This document shows, one piece after another, positions 12,774 through 16,357 of a stretch of 16,357 nt of DNA. How positions within the stretch are numbered: position 1 is the stretch's first letter; the number at the start of each line of letters is the position of its first letter. The position numbers and the translations under genes were made by a program. This stretch comes from JBFXDW01 sp050180745. GTDB lineage: Bacteria > Pseudomonadota > Alphaproteobacteria > UBA9219. The notes beneath the pieces were generated by a model. That model made no database searches and was not told the origin of the DNA. It saw only the letters and a program-made list of their open reading frames with translations. The DNA lies in the NCBI GenBank assembly GCA_050180745.1, contig JBFXDW010000040.1, positions 1-16,357 on the forward strand, written 5' to 3'.

Positions 12774-13181
12774 TCATTCGCCTTTTTCCGTTTGCAGGAG
12801 TTTGTTCTGTAGGTAGTCTCGTGCGCGCTTATAATCGGCTACGGAATAGCCGTTGCGTGAGAGGTGGATGCCTAAATCTGCCTGTAGCTCGTGCCGGAGG
12901 ACAGGCTGGTCCACGCTCAGTTCTCTTGCGGTGTAAAAGAGAAGAGCGTCAATTTCCGTACGCTCATAATAATTAGCAGGGCGACTAAATTCATAGAAAA
13001 TACGCGTCACCGTTGCGCTGGCGCTGGCGGCGAGCAGTGCGGCAAAGCAGGCGGTGCAAATAATGATTTTTGAATCACTTTTTTTGCGTGTGCTGGCTGT
13101 AAGTTGAGTTTGGGCGTCAAGAGTGCCACGTTTTAACATTTCTTGAGCCAAATTAATGATTTTATCGCCGCGATCGGTCAT
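12774..13181 (-). CDS. Small membrane protein of unknown function
   Basis: This 135-aa protein has one membrane-spanning segment at about residues 39-58 (IIICTACFAALLAASASATV), with a basic N-terminal side (STRKKSDSK) that should stay in the cytoplasm. The C-terminal ~75 residues are soluble and charged and contain a plausible helical region (LRHELQADLGIHLSRNGYSVADYKRARDYLQNKLL, interrupted by NGYSV). No family was recognised. GATGAGG lies seven bases before the ATG, so the start is well supported. It is a single gene, divergent from the small ORF at 13420 across a 238-bp region. Confidence 0.65.
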   Translation of the reverse strand: MTDRGDKIINLAQEMLKRGTLDAQTQLTASTRKKSDSKIIICTACFAALLAASASATVTRIFYEFSRPANYYERTEIDALLFYTARELSVDQPVLRHELQADLGIHLSRNGYSVADYKRARDYLQNKLLQTEKGE

Positions 13182-13337
13182 GGGGAGGCCTCATCAATAT
13201 AAATAGTAAGAATGGGTCGTGCTCTTTAAATGACAAGGCGGATCATACAGTAAGATGCTGGGAAAAATCAAGCACAAAAGATGGTTAATTCCCATTTTTT
13301 GGTAGGTGGGGTCTTTGCTTGAAAGTATTTAATGGCA

Positions 13338-13351
13338 TAAACGTGCGTTTA
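13338..13351. promoter_or_regulatory. Perfect 14-bp palindrome, possible operator
   Basis: TAAACGTGCGTTTA has 6-bp arms around TG. It lies 69 bp before the GTG start at 13420, in the divergent region between two unknown genes. The size fits a dimeric repressor site, but no cognate regulator is identified. Nothing else stood out in this 238-bp gap. Confidence 0.35.
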
Positions 13352-13419
13352 CACGGCGTTCATAGTATTTATAAATCAATATATTACATGTTTGATATTG
13401 TTTTCGTGGAGGGTTTCCT

Positions 13420-13677
13420 GTGAATCAAAAAGATGAAATAGCACAACAATTATTATGCGCGGCTGGAGCTTTGTGCGGATGGGGGGACTCTCGGTTTTCT
13501 CAGGCTGCAGCTAGTGCCTCATGTATAGCGGGTATGATGGGCGCTGAAGGGGCAGGAATTCTCATGACACATCTGTTTCATATTCGGGCTTCTGCAGAAA
13601 AAGAGCGTACGTTGACAAAATATCCTCATGGTCCGGTCGATCGTGCTGTATTGCGTGGGGCTAATCTTTCTTCGTGA
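13420..13677 (+). CDS. Small protein of unknown function
   Basis: This is an 85-aa ORF starting at GTG with an excellent ribosome-binding site (GGAGGG, 13408-13413, six bases upstream), which is the main reason to call it a gene. The first 55 residues are Ala/Gly-rich with three cysteines (LLCAAGALCGWGDSRF, ASCIAGMMGAEGAG) and moderately hydrophobic; the rest is polar and basic (RASAEKERTLTKYPHGPVDRAV). No signal peptide is evident and no domain was recognised. It lies 183 bp upstream of nuoA on the same strand. A hairpin at 13700-13720 separates them, so it is probably not part of the nuo operon. Confidence 0.55.
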   Translation: MNQKDEIAQQLLCAAGALCGWGDSRFSQAAASASCIAGMMGAEGAGILMTHLFHIRASAEKERTLTKYPHGPVDRAVLRGANLSS

Positions 13678-13699
13678 ATTTTATCTTGATCTTTTTGCG

Positions 13700-13720
13700 A
13701 CGAGCGAAGCATTCGCTCGT
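13700..13720 (+). terminator. Hairpin after the small ORF, possible terminator
   Basis: A perfect 9-bp stem (13700-13708 with 13712-13720) closes a three-base GCA loop. It is followed by a T-rich but interrupted stretch, with TTTTTT only about 17-20 bases later. Its place between the small ORF and nuoA suggests termination or attenuation, though the missing immediate U-tract makes this uncertain. Confidence 0.4.
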
Positions 13721-13791
13721 ATTGTTGCTTCCTTTGTTTTTTGAGGCGTTGATTTCTTTCGCTTCCTCTTGATTTTCAGAGCTATTCGTAG

Positions 13792-13854
13792 GATTCTGTG
13801 AAGAGTGCGAATCTCTCTTCTCTTTCCTAGATTTGCATATCGCCTCTGGGAATC
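13792..13854. promoter_or_regulatory. Three GANTC sites in the nuoA leader
   Basis: GATTC (13792-13796), GAATC (13809-13813) and GAATC (13850-13854) lie within 63 bp just ahead of nuoA, where about 0.25 would be expected by chance. The middle site is in the loop of a 6-bp hairpin, GAAGAG (13800-13805) with CTCTTC (13815-13820). CcrM control of nuo is possible but unproven. Confidence 0.3.
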
Positions 13855-13860
13855 CCCTTC

Positions 13861-14226
13861 ATGCCTGCTTTGCTTGATGATTATATGCCGATAGGCCTCT
13901 TTTTGCTTGTCGCTGCTTTTGTTGCAGCGGCGGCGGCGGGGCTGTCTTTTATTTTAGCCAAGCGCAGGCCTTATAAGGTTAAAAACTCATCTTATGAATG
14001 TGGCTTTCCCGCTTTTGCTGATGCGCGGGCGCAGTTTGATGTGCGCTTCTACCTTGTAGCTATTTTATTCATTATTTTTGATCTCGAGGTGGCTTTTCTT
14101 TTTCCATGGGCCGTGGCGTTGCATGATATCGGCTGGACTGGGTTCGTTTCCATGTGTGTGTTTCTCGCCATTTTGACGGTTGGCTTTATCTATGAGTGGA
14201 AGAAAGGGGCGCTGGAATGGGATTAG
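13861..14226 (+). CDS. nuoA: NADH-quinone oxidoreductase subunit A
   Basis: This 121-aa membrane subunit of respiratory complex I lies at the quinone-chamber junction. It has three predicted TM helices (about 10-33, 62-82, 90-110), the conserved YECGFPAF loop (about 43-50) with its characteristic Cys, and the acidic pair FDLEVAFLFPWA in TM2. It is the first gene of the nuo cluster. No strong Shine-Dalgarno precedes the ATG. Its last 10 bp overlap nuoB, the usual arrangement. The conserved residues seen are intact. Confidence 0.96.
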   Translation: MPALLDDYMPIGLFLLVAAFVAAAAAGLSFILAKRRPYKVKNSSYECGFPAFADARAQFDVRFYLVAILFIIFDLEVAFLFPWAVALHDIGWTGFVSMCVFLAILTVGFIYEWKKGALEWD

Positions 14227-14771
14227 ATACGGCCTTTTTGCAAGCAAGACAGGAAGCCTCGGCCAAGCTTATTGGGCGGGCGGTGCAGGATAAAGGCTTT
14301 GTGCTGGCCAAGTATGATGAGCTTATCAACTGGGCGCGGACAGGCTCTATGTGGCCTCTCACTTTTGGCCTCGCCTGCTGTGGTGTTGAGATGATGCATG
14401 CCTATATGAGCCGCTATGATCTGGACCGCTTTGGCATGATGCCTCGCCCCAGCCCTCGCCAAGCCGATGTGATGATCGTTGCGGGCACTTTAACAAACAA
14501 GATGGCTCCGGCTTTGCGGCGGCTCTATGACCAGATGCCCGAGCCGCGCTGGGTGATCTCTATGGGGAGTTGCGCCAATGGGGGCGGCTATTACCATTAT
14601 TCCTATTCGGTTGTGCGGGGGTGCGATCAGATTGTGCCGGTTGATATTTATGTGCCGGGCTGTCCTCCGTCTGCTGAAGCGCTTGTTTATGGGTTGCTCC
14701 AGCTTCAGCGTAAGATCAAGCGGGGAGGCAAGATGGAAGTTATCGACATGCGAGGAGTTGCCGATGAGTAA
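14217..14771 (+). CDS. nuoB: NADH-quinone oxidoreductase subunit B
   Basis: This 184-aa peripheral subunit carries cluster N2, which passes electrons to quinone. All four ligand cysteines are visible: C54 and C55 in GLACCGVEMMHA, C119 in GSCANGG and C149 in VPGCPPSAEAL. I chose the ATG at 14217 (MGLDT) over the GTG 21 bp upstream because AAAGGGG is well spaced and the family begins there. It overlaps nuoA by 10 bp and nuoC by 8 bp, so the three are translationally coupled. Confidence 0.97.
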   Translation: MGLDTAFLQARQEASAKLIGRAVQDKGFVLAKYDELINWARTGSMWPLTFGLACCGVEMMHAYMSRYDLDRFGMMPRPSPRQADVMIVAGTLTNKMAPALRRLYDQMPEPRWVISMGSCANGGGYYHYSYSVVRGCDQIVPVDIYVPGCPPSAEALVYGLLQLQRKIKRGGKMEVIDMRGVADE

Positions 14772-15348
14772 GGCTTTTCTTGATAATGTCAAACTTCTGT
14801 TGGGTTCTTCTCTTCTTAATTCTGGCATGGCTCGAAGCGAGGCCGTGATACATGTTGCGTCCGAAAAAATTATCGAAGTTCTAACGAGCCTACGTGATGC
14901 GCCCCAAACTGAAATGAACCAGCTTGTTGATTTGTGCGGTGTTGATTATCCCGACCGCGAGAAGCGCTTTGAGGTTGTGTATCAGCTTTTAAGTCTTAAG
15001 CACAATAAGCGCCTGTCTGTGTGCGTGGCAATTGCCAAGGATGAGGCTGTTCCGAGCGTGACATCTGTTTACCCTTCTGCGGGATGGTTTGAGCGCGAAA
15101 CGTACGATCTTTTGGGAATAGAGTTTACTGGCCATCCTGATCTGCGTCGCATTTTGACGGATTATGATTTTGAGGGGCATCCCTTGCGGCGTGATTTTCC
15201 TTTATCAGGCAAGGTTCAGGTCCGTTACGATGATCTGCAGGGCTGTGTTGTTAAAGAGCCTGTTCGGCTTGAAGAACCCTACCGTGAATTTCACACTCAA
15301 AGTAAATGGCGTGGCCTGACCGATGTGCAGAAGCGGGGGCGCGCATGA
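14764..15348 (+). CDS. nuoC: NADH-quinone oxidoreductase subunit C
   Basis: This 194-aa (30-kDa type) peripheral subunit sits beside NuoD. It shows VDLCGVDYPDREKRFEVVYQLLS (about 56-78) and the signature region WFERETYDLLGIEFTGHPDLRRILTDYDFEGHPLRRDFP (about 108-146). GAGGAG-like purines and an 8-bp overlap with nuoB fix the ATG at 14764; the frame is open further upstream but that is only a nuoB shadow. It is a separate nuoC, not fused to nuoD. The stop TGA is embedded in CATGAC, the first copy of the direct repeat that brackets the inserted sequence downstream. Confidence 0.96.
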   Translation: MSKAFLDNVKLLLGSSLLNSGMARSEAVIHVASEKIIEVLTSLRDAPQTEMNQLVDLCGVDYPDREKRFEVVYQLLSLKHNKRLSVCVAIAKDEAVPSVTSVYPSAGWFERETYDLLGIEFTGHPDLRRILTDYDFEGHPLRRDFPLSGKVQVRYDDLQGCVVKEPVRLEEPYREFHTQSKWRGLTDVQKRGRA

Positions 15349-15350
15349 CA

Positions 15351-15378
15351 GGATTCAGCATTCAGGATTCAGGATTCA
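15351..15378 (+). repeat. Heptamer array C, four units of GGATTCA
   Basis: The units are GGATTCA, GCATTCA, GGATTCA and GGATTCA, then GGG as in arrays A and B. Three units hold GATTC (CcrM) sites. It starts two bases after the nuoC-side direct repeat. Confidence 0.88.
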
Positions 15379-15392
15379 GGGTGGCTAAGAAA

Positions 15393-15420
15393 GCATTTAG
15401 CATTTGGCATTTAGCATTTA
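15393..15420 (+). repeat. Heptamer array D, four units of GCATTTA
   Basis: The units are GCATTTA, GCATTTG, GCATTTA and GCATTTA, then GG. The period and copy number are the same as array C, which ends 14 bp earlier, but the C-to-T change removes all GANTC sites. Confidence 0.85.
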
Positions 15421-15460
15421 GGAAATTTTCCTGTTTCTGTCTCTCCCAATTCTCAAAATT

Positions 15461-15490
15461 ATTCCGTCATGCCAGCGCAGGCGGGAATCC
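15461..15490. repeat. Small palindromic repeat, GTCATGCC..GGCGGGAATCC type
   Basis: Nested arms ATTCC (15461-15465) with GGAAT (15484-15488), and GCC with GGC around AGCGCA, form a short imperfect hairpin. The wording resembles the dispersed GTCATGCC..GGAATCC elements common in proteobacterial intergenic DNA and shares the GTCATGCC start with the 12560-12700 element. Confidence 0.5.
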
Positions 15491-15561
15491 CATTTGTTTT
15501 TTATCGTCAGTTGGCGGGATTTGTGGAAAGAGATTGCCCAATAAAAAAAATGGGGACGCGC

Positions 15562-16357
15562 ATGACTGAAGCTGTCTCTATCGAAATGCGGGATGAGAAC
15601 GGAACTGAATCCGCACCCTTCACAGTCAATTTTGGGCCGCAGCATCCTGCTGCGCATGGCGTGTTGCGTTTGATCCTCGAGATGGATGGTGAAGTCGTGG
15701 AACGGGCCGACCCGCATATAGGCCTGCTTCATCGTGGGACTGAAAAGCTGATCGAATATAAAACCTATCAACAGGCGTTGCCCTATTTTGATCGGCTCGA
15801 TTATGTCTCGCCTATGGCCAGCGAGCATTGCTTTGCGCTGGCCGTAGAAAAGCTGCTTGGTATCGCGCCGCCAAAACGGGCGCAGTATATCCGTGTGCTG
15901 TTCCTTGAAATGACGCGGTTGATGAACCACTTCTTGGCGGTGACGACTTTCGCGTTGGATTTAGGTGCCATCACGCCGTCTCTTTGGGGTTTTGAGGAAC
16001 GGGAAAAAATGTATTCCTTTTCCGAGCGTATCAGCGGTGCACGCATGCATGCCAATTATATCCGACCCGGTGGCGTTGCGCGGGACATGCCCGAAGGGCT
16101 GGCCGAGGATATCTCTCTTTTCTTGGATAATGTTGTTAAGACAATCGACGATATTGAATCTCTTTTAACCGACAATCGCATTTTCAAACAGCGCACCGTT
16201 GGAATTGGAGCGGTGTCTATGGAAGAGGCGCTTGCATGGGGCTTTTCGGGACCTATGCTGCGGGCCTCGGGCGTGCCGTGGGATTTAAGGAAAAGCCAGC
16301 CCTATGATTGCTATGCCGAGCTTGAGTTTGATATTCCAATCGGTAAAACAGGGGATT
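15562..16357 (+). CDS. nuoD: NADH-quinone oxidoreductase subunit D (3' end missing)
   Basis: This 49-kDa peripheral subunit forms the quinone-binding site with NuoB. 265 codons are visible and the frame is open to the window edge. Motifs seen are FTVNFGPQHPAAHGVLRL (about 20-37) with the quinone-site His, PHIGLLHRGTEKLIEYKTYQQALPYFDRLDYVS, RVLFLEMTRLMNHFL, SGARMHANYIRPGGV and MLRASGVPWDLRKSQPYDCY. I chose the ATG at 15562 because GGGGA lies just upstream and because it sits in the duplicated ATGAC. An in-frame ATG at 15550 has no ribosome-binding site. Unlike nuoA-B-C, it is separated from the previous gene by 213 bp because of the insertion, so coupling to nuoC is lost. Confidence 0.96.
   Translation, partial: MTEAVSIEMRDENGTESAPFTVNFGPQHPAAHGVLRLILEMDGEVVERADPHIGLLHRGTEKLIEYKTYQQALPYFDRLDYVSPMASEHCFALAVEKLLGIAPPKRAQYIRVLFLEMTRLMNHFLAVTTFALDLGAITPSLWGFEEREKMYSFSERISGARMHANYIRPGGVARDMPEGLAEDISLFLDNVVKTIDDIESLLTDNRIFKQRTVGIGAVSMEEALAWGFSGPMLRASGVPWDLRKSQPYDCYAELEFDIPIGKTGD

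Larger units (their letters stand above)
15335..15566 (+). mobile_element. Repeat-rich insertion between nuoC and nuoD with target-site-like duplication
   Basis: GGGGGCGCGCATGAC (15335-15349, end of nuoC) and GGGGACGCGCATGAC (15552-15566, start of nuoD) match at 14 of 15 positions and bracket about 202 bp. Between them are heptamer arrays C and D and a dispersed-repeat palindrome (15464-15490); there is no transposase. An ancestral nuoC-nuoD ATGA overlap appears to have been duplicated, so both genes stay intact. A frame from the ATG at 15345 is open to 15569, but its product looks like translated repeat and is not called. Confidence 0.65.

Noticed and set aside
14578..14763. Upstream extension of the nuoC frame
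   Set aside because: It lies entirely inside nuoB in another frame; the ATG at 14764 fits the family N-terminus.
15345..15569. Open frame starting at the ATGA overlap of the nuoC stop
   Set aside because: The product is translated repeat DNA (arrays C and D and the palindrome) with no family features; nuoD has its own start at 15562.

Overview
The window looks like a chromosomal segment of an alphaproteobacterium of moderate GC (roughly half). The evidence is a CcrM-type GANTC DNA methyltransferase beside rnhB, a perfect CtrA box (TTAA-N7-TTAA) in front of ccrM, an alphaproteobacterial-style RlmE with a basic N-terminal tail, and a nuoA-B-C-D order. A member of the Rhodospirillales or a related lineage is plausible, but I cannot place it to genus. 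No rRNA, tRNA, CRISPR array or transposase gene was seen.

Layout. Positions 2-2996 (+) hold the 3' part of folD, a family 2 glycosyltransferase, a lipoprotein and an exported protein, the last two of unknown function. On the minus strand, 5419-2944 reads higB1-higA1-rnhB-[CtrA/GANTC promoter]-ccrM. On the plus strand, 5595-7613 holds rpmG, a gap with inverted heptamer arrays and a hairpin, an rquA-like gene (rhodoquinone synthesis), and a translationally coupled NlpC/P60 protein lacking its catalytic cysteine. At 8439-7591 and 9218-8508 (-) are a membrane-anchored alpha/beta hydrolase and rlmE. At 9283-9651 (+) is a glycine-zipper lipoprotein. A second higBA module and a DJ-1/PfpI-like protein without its nucleophile follow on the minus strand, with a terminator between them. 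A degenerate GGDEF-EAL protein lies at 11248-12489 (+), then a long inverted-repeat element, a one-TM unknown protein (-) and a small unknown ORF (+). The window ends in nuoA, nuoB, nuoC and the 5' part of nuoD.

How the parts relate. CcrM methylates GANTC, and two GANTC sites plus a CtrA box lie in its own promoter, which suggests the Caulobacter-like cell-cycle circuit. The heptamer repeats GGATTCA scattered through the window are themselves GANTC arrays. RquA would convert ubiquinone to rhodoquinone, the low-potential quinone that lets complex I (nuo, about 7 kb away) run with fumarate as terminal acceptor. Three proteins look like pseudoenzymes by motif reading: NlpC/P60 without Cys, PfpI without Cys/His, and GGDEF-EAL without its signature residues. 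The nuoC-nuoD junction carries a roughly 200-bp repeat-rich insertion bounded by a near-perfect 15-bp direct repeat that restores both the nuoC stop and the nuoD start.
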